Assembly (NCBI GenBank): GCA_951213105.1
Contig: OX578152.1
Coordinates: 68,116,727 to 68,180,726, forward strand
Source of the DNA: Amaurobius ferox
Taxonomy: Eukaryota; Arthropoda; Arachnida; Araneae; Amaurobiidae
Length of the DNA: 64,000 bases
Direction of reading: 5' to 3'
Below the pieces are notes generated by a model that worked only from the letters and a program-made list of their open reading frames with translations, was not told where the DNA came from and made no database searches. A program made the position numbers and the translations under genes. This document shows, piece by piece, positions 37,090 through 48,599 of this stretch (the stretch's first letter is position 1; each line of letters begins with the position of its first letter).

Positions 37090-37242
37090 GCAAAACCTTC
37101 CGAAAACTTGAATTCGAATTTTCGACTCCGTCACAATACTTTCCCCTGGTAGGTTGGACGGTCTGGGTTTCAACAACAACAACAACAATACTTTCCCCTA
37201 TACATTATACTACATATATATATATATATATATATAGAAAGT
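37090..37242 (+). repeat. Family A 3' fragment interrupted by a SINE tail
   Basis: TTCGACTCCGTCACAATACT leads into the 3' hairpin, which is expanded by (TA)n and ends GAAAGT. A 38-bp SINE tail (37148-37185) splits it. Confidence 0.65.
37148..37185 (+). mobile_element. SINE 3' tail, extremely 5'-truncated
   Basis: TTGGACGGTCTGGGTTTC followed by (CAA)n, flanked by CAATACTTTCCCCT at 37134-37147 and 37186-37199, a perfect 14-bp target duplication. Confidence 0.8.
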
Positions 37243-37246
37243 AATA

Positions 37247-38734
37247 AATATAAATATTGTCTAATCTGGATGTATTTATAGATTTGTGTGAATAAAAATC
37301 ACACTGAAAGAAACACCAGATTTTCGGAAAAGAACTTTCGCATTTTTGCCGCCAAAAAAGTGATCACAACTCGAATATTAATAATTTCAGTTTTTGCCAA
37401 AATTCAAGGCGGGAGATTTATGTTATTAAGGGACATTTTTACAGAAAAAAAATGCTAAAATGCCTTCAAAATGGAGAAATAGTTAACATTTTCAAAGATG
37501 ACAAAAATGTGCCAAATGCATAACCAAAAAGAATATTCTAAAGGATTTGAAAAATGCCAGATTTGAAGAATTGGGCTTCAAAAATGACAGTATATCAACC
37601 CTTAGCTTAGAAAACATGTAAAGAACTAACTATCTGTACGGTAGTCGGGTAAAAATCGCGAGAATTTTTTTCCCCCCAGTTCCACTTTCAATGGAATTTC
37701 TTTAGGAGTGGGTAGAAAAAGAGAGAGAGAGAGAGAGAGAGATTCAGCTCCCCCGAAAATCCGAACTGACGACTAGAGGGAAAAAGAGGCACTGGCATTG
37801 ATTAGCTCTGCGTCAATCGGAGTAAAAATAATTGTTTATTTACACAGAAAATATTTTATGTATTTATATCGGATATTATATATAATTAAAATAAGTTACT
37901 TGATCATAAATTATTTGAATAGACGCTGTCTCCCATGTCTTCCCCTGCTGCTTCGCCGCTGGACATAGCTAGCTTGACTAAAGAGCGTTATATGAAAAAT
38001 GGTACACTTCCGCAAGTTATATAGTCCCTCTATTAAACGATTTTAGTGATTAAAAAAATTAATTTTTGCTGCATTAAACGAATAGTTTGAGTACAAATCA
38101 ACTGATTCCTATCACTGAAATTCAACATTATATTCAAAAGTATTCTAAAAATAGAACAAAATATATTCTAAATTGGTAATCAAAATGGATTTTGTTACAG
38201 TTTAAACCATCTATCTAGTCCGCGTACGCATAATGGGCGCATGAATAGAGACGGCCCTGATGAAGGCCGGTCCACTAAGATTTTCATCCTCTGCTCGCTT
38301 TTTGAGGGAAGATAAATCTCGACAGCCCGGTGCAATTCATCTAACTACGGGAGCACATTTTTATTGTACATATCATACAGCACATACAATCCATCGAGGC
38401 TAGGAGCTCCAAGAAACGTGTTCAAACACAGCAAGAGGCACTCACGATAGCAGAAGCCCATTAGACATATATAGTACGTCTATGTAGAAGCCAGTGCATA
38501 ACTCACCCCCCCCCCCCCCCCCCACAAAAAAAAAAGTGGGCCCAAGCTGGCCTTAGAATTTCACGTTCAAATGTCCCCTGACCAAAGAGCTAGAATCATT
38601 GATTACAGCTCGAAGCCCCTGACCTTCTTTTCTGAAAAATTCTCCCCACAAGCCCACACAAAGAAGAAAGTCATTGAGTAGCTGGCTTGTGGATATAACA
38701 GCAACGAATTTTTGTCTTTAAACACGATTCCTTT
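37247..38734. other. Unassigned sequence
   Basis: (GA)n at 37719-37741, C run at 38507-38523. No recognised gene or repeat. Confidence 0.4.
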
Positions 38735-38920
38735 ATACTTTAAAAATAAAGACAACCAAAAAAGTTGATCATAATTAAAAGTCTTTTATTAAAATCTCCT
38801 TTTACGACCTACTAAAATTACACGGTCGTGTAATTTTTGTACCTCGTAAAAGGAGATTTTAATAAAATACTTTTAATTATGGCCAATTTTTTGGCTTTGG
38901 TTGTCTTTATTTTTAAAGTA
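38735..38920. mobile_element. Hairpin MITE (family J)
   Basis: TACTTTAAAAATAAAGACAA and its inverse at the right end; arms of about 90 bp, centre near CACGGTCGTG. TTTA lies on both sides. A half copy occurs at 62115-62195 (AAAGTCCTTTAATAAAATCT). Confidence 0.7.
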
Positions 38921-39486
38921 TTTAATTACTTTGACGTGTTTCCATGCAATTTTATTTTTATGATGCCTTTGTGTTACATTTAGTTTTGTTTAATTTCATA
39001 TGCGAAATCTGTATCGAATCATGGAAATCCCTTATTAATTTTATCATGATACACTGATATATCGGATTGTGATGCCGGGCGTGCCCCATCGGAGGTTGCC
39101 CGAAGCCGAAGGGTAGGAGTTTTATCACGTTCAACCAAATTATTGGCACTGTAAGCATCTATGGCAAACCTCTGTGAACCCAGAAGGTCACTTTCCAAGG
39201 TTTATCTTTCTCGAACATTAAATCGAAATGGCCGGATCAAGGACAAAGTGAGGTGCAACTTACTGAACCCAACGCCTGTGGTAGGTTCCGATTGAAGAAA
39301 TAATTAAGTATCTATGGATATGGGACCTAATTTACTCGATAAATATACTGAAGAGCATTTTGTTCTTGGACTCAATGTTTGAAACTGTGTACAAAAATGA
39401 AAATCTACCATTAATAGTTAACAAAATAACATAAAATGAAAAAAAATAATAAAACATTCACCCTCACAAATTCTATTTGTATGTGC
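38921..39486. other. Unassigned sequence
   Basis: 39060-39290 is richer in G and C and could be a repeat of unknown type. No recognised coding sequence. Confidence 0.35.
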
Positions 39487-39957
39487 ATTAACTTTTGCTT
39501 ACGGGTGGGACAGCGTCCATCCCAAACCAAGAACCTCTAAAAAAGACATTTTCTTTTTTAAATAAAAATTATGAATTGTAAGATTTGGGTATAATAACTA
39601 TTAACCTTTTGCTTACGGGTGGGACAGCGTCCATCCCAAACCAAGAACTTCTCAAACAGACAGGTATTTGACATACACTATCCCAAACAATTCGACCCCT
39701 CCCCCCTTTGCAGACATTGGCGTCCATTGACATACACTATCCCAAACCGTTCGATCCCCCCTTTGCAGACATTGGCGTCCATGGACGCCAATGTCTGCAA
39801 AGGGGGGTCGAACGGTTTGGGATAATGTTTGTCAAATACCTATCTGTTTGAGAAGTTCTTGGTTTGGGATTGAAGCTGTCCCACCCGTAAGAAAAAGGTT
39901 AATAGTTATTATACTCAAATCTTACAATTCATAATTTTTATTTTTTAAAAAAAATGT
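39487..39957. mobile_element. Family E cluster (E5): truncated half, full palindrome, long inverted arms
   Basis: A truncated left half is at 39487-39543. The full copy is 39601-39902, from TTAACC to GGTTAA, with an internal duplication of part of one half. The flanks 39546-39600 and 39903-39957 are inverted copies of each other (core of 41 bases with one mismatch). Both the truncated half and the full copy share the variant CCAAACCAAGAAC, so they were locally duplicated. Confidence 0.75.
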
Positions 39958-42089
39958 AAGGACACATCATTTCTTTACTCCTTTCGTTATTACTTTATCG
40001 CCTTTTTCCTTTTTCATCTATTTTATTGTTTTGTGTTCACTTTTATAATTATAATTAATAAAATACGAATACTATACTGTAACTTCTAGGACATCTTATG
40101 TTTTAACCATGCAAGAGTTTTAAAGAAATACTTCTGAAATTAAAAAAACAAGTCTTGAATCACTGAAAAAATAGTAGTTCCAAAGATATTCCCCGTTAAA
40201 CATTTATAAAGGAATTGAATCGAGTATCTTAGAATATCCGTAATATAGCTGTGCTTTAAAAGTTCAGAGAAATAAATAGGAGAAAAGTATTCTTTACTTA
40301 TCCATGCATAGCAATTTCCATACATAGCCTCATTCATATAACACATTTCCTAAGTATTGTTGAATTCCTTGTAAGTTCTTAAAAATGATAACAATAATTA
40401 AATTAAGAATTCATTATCACCACCTGATACAGATCGATTTCAATATGAATTGTCCTTATACTATTTTACATAATTAAGACTATATTAAAGAAAATGCAAT
40501 TTCTCCTACAGGCATTTTGAAAAATGGACAGAAATCATTATTCAGGTTGGCTGGTTTATTCTGAGGGTCATCTACTGCTGTGGCGCAAAATTTCAGAATT
40601 TGGCTTTAATTAATTTACTTCTACACCGAGTTCCACTTAAACCTTGAAAAGCTGATCGAATACGATAGTTTATTATCTATTTACTGCTCCTTAACCGAAT
40701 TCCACCCTGATAAGTTAAGTGAATATGATAAGCTGTGTTATTATCAGTGGTTATTTATTAGCTTCATTGTCGGTTTTAAATGATAGCCAGGGGCGGTTTT
40801 AAACGACAACCAGGGGCGGTTTTACACAATTGGGACGGGGACGTCTGTGACGTGGCTTCATGTTTTGTCTCACCATAATTTATTTGATCTCACATAATTT
40901 ATGAGTTTGGGATACTTTTAAGACATTATCTTATCTTCCATAAAACCAACAAACAAAAATATTTATTATTATTCTTAAAATAAATATAAAATTATAGAAA
41001 TTTAGAAGTCCAGGCCCATAATGGAAAGAATAACACCGGATTGAGGACGACGCCTTTAGTCTCCATCTAAGGCCACAATTCCTCAATAATCAGGTAATTT
41101 CTCTGTAATGAAGGTCATTGAGCGCAACTGGTACTAATCTTCCTCATTAAATAGCTTTCAAAACTTCATAGCCCTTCCCCCTAGAAACATTCCAGAAATC
41201 TTGCCGCTGAATCGAAAATAATTAAAAAATATTATTTCCTTTTTTCATTTCTCAAATAGAACATCCACATTCTTAAATATTTAGAACTCCTTGTTAAAGC
41301 AAACTACGACCTTTTGCGTCAAGGATTCGCGATGTATTAGAAGAAATTCGAGACATTATTAAAATTTTAAGCAGTATTTTACAAACAAATAAAAATCCAT
41401 TGCTTTTTTTATTATTATTTTAATGCATAACAAGCACTTTTTAATATCTGTTCGAACCATTCCAGACAAACGGTGATTTTCTACGTCTAAAATTCACGTT
41501 TTAATTTATCGGATATGCTAATGTAAACACGCTTGAATGTTCGGAAGTGTTTTAATAGTGTATATTACATCAGATACTACTAAGTAGTAGTATCTAGTAA
41601 TAATACTATTACTAGATTTAGGTACCATTGTCCAACTTCCTTTGTTAGCATAGCCGATGTTCATTACAATCCCAAAACATTACTAGAAGATGGTCTATTT
41701 TTTAAATAAATGTTAATTATATCCAAAACATTTTATAGAAAAATCTCAATGTGATATTATCGCTTAAAATTTAAATACATATAATATTTATGTACAAATA
41801 ATTAAAAATATAGGAGTAAACAAAATGGCTTTCTTTTTAAAGGATTAAAATGCAATTCTCAGTCACGCAAGTTCCTGGAATTGAGAAATATGTTCGGGAT
41901 TACAATCCCCATCGGAGACATTTCATGGACACCCCGTAAGACGAAGGTACTTTTAAACTGCTTCAGTTTTTTTTAAGTTTTTTTTTTTTAAATATATTTC
42001 TTTATATATATATATATATATATATAAAGTGCCAAGGAAATTCATAGATCAGGGAAATAACTCGAGAAATATGAGGGATATATGCAATT
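39958..42089. other. Long stretch without recognised gene
   Basis: Two short local duplications are visible: 40620-40735 (ACCGAGTTCCACTTAAACC / ACCGAATTCCACCCTGATA) and 40785-40830 (CCAGGGGCGGTTTTA twice). A small palindrome TCTAGTAATAATACTATTAC lies at 41590. (TA)n at 42003-42025. No coding signature. Confidence 0.4.
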
Positions 42090-42440
42090 TTTTTTTTTTT
42101 TTTTCTTTCCTATGCTGATGTATAGTAAACCCATATAGTACTACATGATGAGATAACTGAGGCGACTGACTGACCCCTCGTTCGAAAATTTCCGGGGAAA
42201 AAAATACTTTTTCTTGAGAAAGTAAAAATATGCACCCAGCTGTCCGGTAAGGATAAAAAAAAATTCTTATTACATGATGATTTTAACAAGGGATTCCCCC
42301 GCCCCGATTTCTCTTTCAGATCTCAGATTTGGCAATTGTTATTCTCCATAGTTGTTGTTCTCCGCGAAAATCTCGAATCCGGGAATTTTCAAGACAGCAA
42401 TACTTTGTCTATACTACAGTATAAGAGAGCAATAATTATA
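42090..42440 (+). repeat. Family K-like 3' fragments
   Basis: CGAAAATCTCGAATCCGGGAA and AATACTTTGTCTATACTACAGTATAAGAGAG resemble the 3' end of family K, at low similarity. Confidence 0.35.
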
Positions 42441-43715
42441 GACCATATTATACAGGCTGTCAAGGAAAATTATTGGCCCGGGTCAATGACTCTAGAAGCA
42501 GGGTTTCTTTCTGGACTTTTTGGCCGGGGTGGGGGGTTGGGGGGAGGACGAACGATATTTTAGGGGAGGGCAACATAAATATTCTAAATGGTGTGTCGCA
42601 TAAATAGAAACTAGGTTAACATAAAATGTCTCCTGGTATGCTTGAAAGAAACTGTGTATGTAAAGAAGTATTTGAGTTATCATATATACCCCAATGGCGC
42701 AATAAGATGAAATAACTTACGACTGACCCCCTTCTTTAGCAGGATAAGAAGGAGATAGGAGTTATCTGGCTTTCTGTTTGAGATAGCGTGTAAAAAGTCA
42801 ATTACAAAATTGTAGTGTTGCAAAATTTGCACAGAGCATCTTTGCCCCTTCCCCCCACCCTCCTCCACGCACACACAAAAGATGGAAAATAACTCTTTAA
42901 CAACGATTTTACGAGACTTTATTAATTTGCACAGTGTCGCGGCAAGGGTTTAGACACCATAATCGATAAGGAGGCGCTGCAGAAACTAACATCACTAAAA
43001 AGGAAACCGAGGCACAGTCAAATTTGCTTCGCATCAGGCGCCAAATAAAGTTGCTGCGGCACTGAATCTTTGTGTAAAAGTGTAAACGTAAAAACATGCG
43101 AAAACACGAGGAGGCATTTATTACACGCGTGTAAGCAGGAATCGTTGTTAAAGGTGAACACTTTTGTATTTTGCGTAAATACAGTCAATTTGTTTCTGCT
43201 GCATTGTCTAAATGTCCGGTTCTTGTGGGGGTGGGGGGTTAGGTTGTATATATTTCTCTTCGGGGCTACTTTCCATTTTTGCTGGCGAATTTTGCAACAA
43301 TCTACAACTTTGAAATTTACCTTTCTCCCTATATTAACAGGAAGCGAGATAGTCCCCCCCCCCCCCAATACTCAGCTCAAGAAGCGACCCCCCCAAAAAA
43401 ATTGTCTCATCGTGTAAACTCGGGTTTTCTATACACATCCATAAAAAAATATTACAAAATTAAATTACAAAAGTTGAGTCTAATAGAGTTATTTGTCGGA
43501 TTCGTTCTTTCCTGTATATCTTTAAACAGATTGTGATTATTTTGTATAATAGAGTAAAATTTGACAATGTTTATTGAATGAAAATATTAGATTCGGGAGG
43601 AGTCAGTCCCCTCTGGTGAGTTTGCTTTGAGGAAAATTATCTTCTGACGACAGCAAAATGTTTATACATTTCGAAAATTGAATATTAGAGAACTGAGTAA
43701 TTGAGTGTAACTTAC
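42441..43715. other. Intronic/unassigned sequence downstream of the dehydrogenase exon
   Basis: If the dehydrogenase gene is intact this is its first coding intron. I see no second exon (no SYASK/YCASK-like frame). G and C runs at 42525-42545 and 43355-43367. Confidence 0.4.
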
Positions 43716-44171
43716 CCAAAAATGTGACATGACGTTGACCTCAAAAGTCTTCTGAATCATATGATCAGGACATTCCAAAAACCTTTTACCAGTAACAATG
43801 CCTGCATTGTTCACAAGAATATCCACTTTTCCGACTTCTTTCTTCACCAATGCTGCCGTGTCATATACATTCTGCGGCTTGGAAACGTCACAATAGTAAG
43901 CAAAAGCTTCACCACCGGCCTCTTTCACAATTCGAGCAGTGTCTTTGGCAGCTTCCAAATTTAAATCCCACACAACAATGCGGGCCCCATGGCCCGCGAA
44001 TCGAGTGGCAAACAAGCGGCCGAGCCCGCTACCGCCTCCCGTGATCAAAACGGTCTCCCCCTTGATATCCTTAAATCGTAATTTCTTTGGAACAAAAGCA
44101 AGAACCATAGATTCCAGCCAGTAATATAAAAGCAAGCAAAAGCTTGTTAATGTTTTGTACGCCCAATTCAT
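43716..44171 (-). CDS. RDH10/SDR16C-type short-chain dehydrogenase, first coding exon (partial)
   Basis: 152 codons of an SDR oxidoreductase, most like the retinol dehydrogenase 10 / epidermal retinol dehydrogenase 2 group, membrane enzymes that oxidise retinol or related lipids with NAD(H). Seen: a hydrophobic N-terminal segment (residues 8-27, likely ER anchor), the cofactor loop TGGGSGLG (44-51), Asp69 after the second strand (favours NAD over NADP in this family), CDV (94-96), NNAG (121-124) and the tetrad Asn (146). The exon ends after HFW with a GTAAG donor (43711-43715) in phase 0. The catalytic Ser-Tyr-Lys part is not in this exon and I could not find it. The start at 44171 is chosen because the membrane segment follows at once, as in the family; an in-frame ATG at 44300 would add 43 atypical residues. 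The exact substrate is unknown. Confidence 0.85.
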
Positions 44172-44400
44172 ATTTAGACTATATACTTTTTGCCTCAGTT
44201 TCAAAAAATTACATTCGAGAGGATAAAAAGCCAATAACACCCGTTCGGAGGCTTCACGCTCAAAGCTGAGTTTTCTCCCAGGCAGCAGAGCGAGCTTCAC
44301 AGGGGCAGTACGCCAAGGTCAAAGATCTGGAACGGCGCCAAGGAAGCCAAAAGAGTCGCCAACGTTTAGGATAAGTTGACGAATTTGACAGCACAGACGA
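44172..44400 (-). promoter_or_regulatory. Presumed 5' UTR/promoter of the dehydrogenase exon
   Basis: This stretch is less AT-rich than its surroundings and holds GGCGCC (44333) and AGGTCAAAGATCT (44316-44328), which resembles a nuclear-receptor direct repeat with one spacer base. No TATA box is obvious. A promoter role is inference from position only. Confidence 0.35.
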
Positions 44401-45137
44401 TATTAGTTTCGGTTTTTCTCCAAAATGATTAAGGAAATGTAAAGGAAATGATGCAGAAAATGTAAAATACAGTTTCTGTATACGAGATAGAAATTCAAAG
44501 AACCGATGCTCATACCGGAAGTCGTAATTTAACAAAAGTGTGTTTACAAAAGTATATGGATTTTTGCAATACAAGAGAAAGTTGGAAAAAAGAAATGTAG
44601 GGAAATGTAATGAAAAATAAATTATTCTATGGAATTTTTATTTATATGTACTTTTAAATATTTTTAAAAGGTTTAATGTTTAAATTATTAATTATTTACC
44701 GAAAACATTTAAACTCAAAACTTTAAAATGAAATGTTCAAACAAATACAATTAACATTCGAGTGGAGCTAAAAGAAGGTCAAAAAAATATTTTATATACT
44801 ATATATTTTTTTTTTTTTGTTTAGGACTAGCAACAAAAAGTAACCTTTCGTTACAAAAAGATTATTTGTCTTATTTATAATATTTATCCTTATTTAAAAG
44901 ATTATATATTTTAAATAAGGTAAAAGTAGAATTTTACCTTATTTAAAATATATAATCTTTTTTGCAATATAAATATATCTTGAGGTTTCGCAAACCGCAT
45001 AAAGTTCCGATACTTTTAAAAACATAACTTACCTAACTTGTACGCCGTTTTCATTGCAAATGTCTATAATGATGCATTTGCAGAAAAAAAACTCTATTAA
45101 GTGGAATATTTATGTCTTATGCATGCTGAGATATTTT
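44401..45137. other. Upstream sequence with a perfect palindrome
   Basis: AT-rich without gene. At 44896-44925 and 44932-44961 lie perfect 30-bp inverted arms separated by GTAGAA; the left arm starts AAAAGATTATATATTTTAAA. Confidence 0.8.
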
Positions 45138-45151
45138 ACATTCTTATTTAT

Positions 45152-45210
45152 CCAGGCCATCCAAAATGCTACTCTAAGTCCACGGACGAGTCGGATGGTC
45201 TGGGCTTTCG
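45152..45210 (+). mobile_element. SINE 3' tail, 5'-truncated
   Basis: GGACGAGTCGGATGGTCTGG tail, flanked by ACATTCTTATTTAT at 45138-45151 and 45211-45224, a perfect 14-bp target duplication. Confidence 0.8.
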
Positions 45211-45224
45211 ACATTCTTATTTAT

Positions 45225-45756
45225 AATAGCCGCCTTCGACGACCAGTCCGGTGGTCTCTTTTACTCAAAATATTTTATTTTGCAAATAGCTTTTTTATAA
45301 TGGCTGTCGACTGCGAAATTAAATGTCAAAGTTAATCTCTAGGTGATTTAAAAATTCCTGGTGATCAAAATTTTTAGTGAAATTGTTATTCAGATAACTT
45401 ATAAATTAGTAATTCGTGCTAACGTTTTACTATCAAAATAATAATTTTAATACAATTGGCAGTTCCTTACTTATTTTAGTTATCATCGAAATAAAATGGT
45501 TCAGTAATATTATCAATATATGTTGAATATGTTATCAGTAATATCAATAAATGTGTCTATATCTTTTTGTTCTTCTAGTGCCTTTGTGCTTGTTTTACCT
45601 ATATGTTCAGATTTTCATATTAGCTTTGTTACTCTTAAAGCACGTTTTTTTTTCTTTTTTGCTTCTTTATTTTTAAATGATAATGAAGTTTTTACGTTGA
45701 CATTACCATTAGCCAATTACTAATAGCCATTATTATTAATAGCCATTCTTTTTTTT
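45225..45756. other. Unassigned AT-rich sequence
   Basis: No gene or recognised repeat. Confidence 0.4.
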
Positions 45757-47051
45757 AACACTTTACGACAAAGTTGAAAAGTGTTTATGACTTTGTTCAT
45801 TCTGTCTGTCTGTCTGTCCGTTAGCACGATAACTGCCGTAAAAATGACTTAATCGAAATGAAATTTTAGTATGTTATTCAGACGGTCTGTAGGACCTATG
45901 GGAATATAAATGAATAATATCACCCAATTAGTTTTTGATTGAACCTGGGTTGAAAAAATGAAATACATTGAGCCCTATGGGACCTGATTTTTCAAACATT
46001 TTTAAAGCAAATTTAAAATTCACAAATTGCTTCGAAAATTTTAGGTAATATTTAAATTGTTCCATAAAATATATAAAAAAAAATTCAGCGAAATATATTC
46101 AGTAGTTCTTTAAATAAAAATTAAAATAATAATTACACCTCTTATATGAAACGATTACGTGACCATGATATGAAACGATCACATGACCCACTTCAAAATG
46201 ATATATGACATCCATCTTGTTTCAAATTCGCGATTTTTTTAAATTCTTTTTAATTCATATTGAGTGTTGTATCCGTCCTAAAACTACTTTATTTTTGCTT
46301 AAATTCTGTGCATCTACATACTTAAACAACGCAAATACAATATATTTGAGTTTAAATGATTATCCAAATTTGATTATTTCTACTATTAAGCCTATTTTTC
46401 ACCTATGTAAAATGTAAACAGCAAAATATGTAGAATGAGTTGTATTAGAATTGCTCTATTTCTTTAAAAAAAAATAATTTAGTCCATGGAGTCTGCATGG
46501 CTGAAATGAATGAAATATTAATTGATTTCATAAAGATAAGGACGATTTTTTTCGATGAAGTTTTAAGCATCGAGTTTAATTACTTGTAGCTCCATGGTCT
46601 TAATTTTTAAACAAAATAAATTATTATAGTATTGTGATGAATGAAATGAATGGGAGAAAGTTATGAATGAAATCCTGTTTTTATAGAGAGATCCAGGCGT
46701 GTTATTTTTTCTATGACGTCATTTGAATTAATTTCAGTTGTTTTCGATGAAGTTTTCAAATATAATAAATTATCGTAGTATTATGAGAGTTTTAATATTA
46801 CCGTGGAATGTATCGCATTTTAAAGATATTTAAACCAGGCAATTTATATTTCAATACCGTCATTTGAATGAAGTTCATTTTTTTCAATGAAGGTTTAAGT
46901 TTTCAAATATAATAAATTAATGTAGTATTGTGATAAGTTTTAAAATATTTCCGAGGAATGTATTGCATTTTCGACTTTTTTAAATAAAATTGCATTAAAG
47001 TTGGAAAGTGTTTCATAATCAATGCTTTAAGCATGATTGATCTTTCTTGTT
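45757..47051 (-). mobile_element. Family C element, full length
   Basis: Reversed: 3' hairpin AACACTTTACGACAAAGTTG..., (TCTG)n at 45800-45817, body, and the 5' end near GCATGATTGATCTTTCTTG. Matches 7612-8940 in order and length. Confidence 0.75.
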
Positions 47052-47533
47052 TATCTCTAACAAATTTTTTCCCCATTTCTGGCATTTTTTTTTCTATTTT
47101 AAGCACTTACATAAAAGAAAAGCATCCCATTTACAGAAAGAACAACAGAAAAGGCTGGCTTTTAGCATCCTTTAGGAAATTTTCCTTTTTTTTTTCACAA
47201 ACGAGCCTCGTGGAACCCCCCCCCCCTTTTTAATAATAAATATTTCCTGTGATACTTTTTCAATATTAGTTTTAATTATTATACTGCTTATGGTCGGTCT
47301 TTTTCCACAATTCTTACACTTTTGATATAACTACTGAGGATATTTCAGACCTTTTCCCTGATGGGCAGTCTTACGACTTTTAGGCACTTAAATATAGTAC
47401 TTCATATAACATCGTAAAATATTAGCAATACGCGATCATCTGCATCGTCACCATTTCCAAACACAGGGCACAGAAATTTCTCCCTAGTTTTAACTGAGTG
47501 CGATGATTGGGTAAACAACACAAAGTTAAAAAA
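47052..47533. other. Unassigned sequence
   Basis: C run at 47217-47226. No gene. Confidence 0.4.
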
Positions 47534-48443
47534 TCTGATGTGGGCAACACATGACTTTCCTTATATAATGCAATGAATTTACTACTTTTACAGTTAAAAC
47601 AAATGTTATTCTTATAGTAGATATATTCTTTCTAAAATACTGAATTTTCTTCAATGAGTCGTCATTTTCATTGATTTAGCGTCATTTTTATTTATTTGGC
47701 GAGATTTTAGTTAATTTGGCAACATTTAAAAAGTTGTCAAGTTGGCGACATTCGGCAAATTTATCGCCAAAATCTTGCCAAGCGTTATGGACGGAGAAAT
47801 AAGATATTCTTATACCAGATGAATGACTATTGGTGTTCAAATACAAAAGTATTACTCAAAGTATCTTTTCTCATGAATGGAACGAGCAAGATCCATGAGA
47901 ATGATGTCACCCAATTTATCGCAGGATATCACATATGAAAAGTGAACATGTTTCTCAACAGTTAATATATTTTTTTTAATTTATGGGATTTTTTGATAAA
48001 TTTATTTGAAAAATGTGCAATATCTCAAGAACGGATCATGCTAGCGTTCTAAAGTTTATGTCAATCGTTTTCTAAGGAAAAATTATATAAGAAATGTCTA
48101 TTTCCGTAACTTTATTAAAGGTTTTGATTTTTTGATGATTTTTTCAAAATTTCACTCGAAAATTTAGGGGGGTTCTGAACATTCGATTACGTGTTTAAAA
48201 ACAATAGGCTTCCAGTATTCACGGATTGCGATTTTTGTACCAAATTTCATTCGAATCGCTCCATTCGTTCGTGAGATATAGTCTCCACAGACTCACTGAA
48301 CACACACACACAGACATCACCTCAAAAATGTTCGATTCGTGATTAGGAATGTTTGAAACGTGCTCTCCCGTCGAAAACACGAATTCGAATTTTCGACCCC
48401 GTCACAATACTTTCCTTATACATTATGTATATAAAGAAAGTAA
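47534..48443 (+). mobile_element. Family A element (A5), complete
   Basis: 5' TCTGATGTGGGCAACACATG to the 3' hairpin (ATAAAGAAAGTAA end). Confidence 0.8.
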
Positions 48444-48599
48444 AAAACTAAAAATAATTCTGCTCAAAAAATTTCTCTAGAGTAAAATGTCTAAAATACA
48501 GAACCAACTGCACTAAAACTTCTGAAACAGACGTTATTTACTAATCGTGTCACAAAAGCATCTGAACCCAATCTAAACTGAGAATCATCTGTCAACAAA

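Noticed and set aside
43010..43417. 115-116-codon frames on opposite strands near 43.0-43.4 kb
   Set aside because: Mutually antisense, biased by C and G runs, with no recognisable domain; not accepted as dehydrogenase exons.
44172..44300. Upstream in-frame ATG at 44300 as dehydrogenase start
   Set aside because: The 43 extra residues are charged and lie before the membrane segment, unlike family members. The start at 44171 fits the usual N-terminus.
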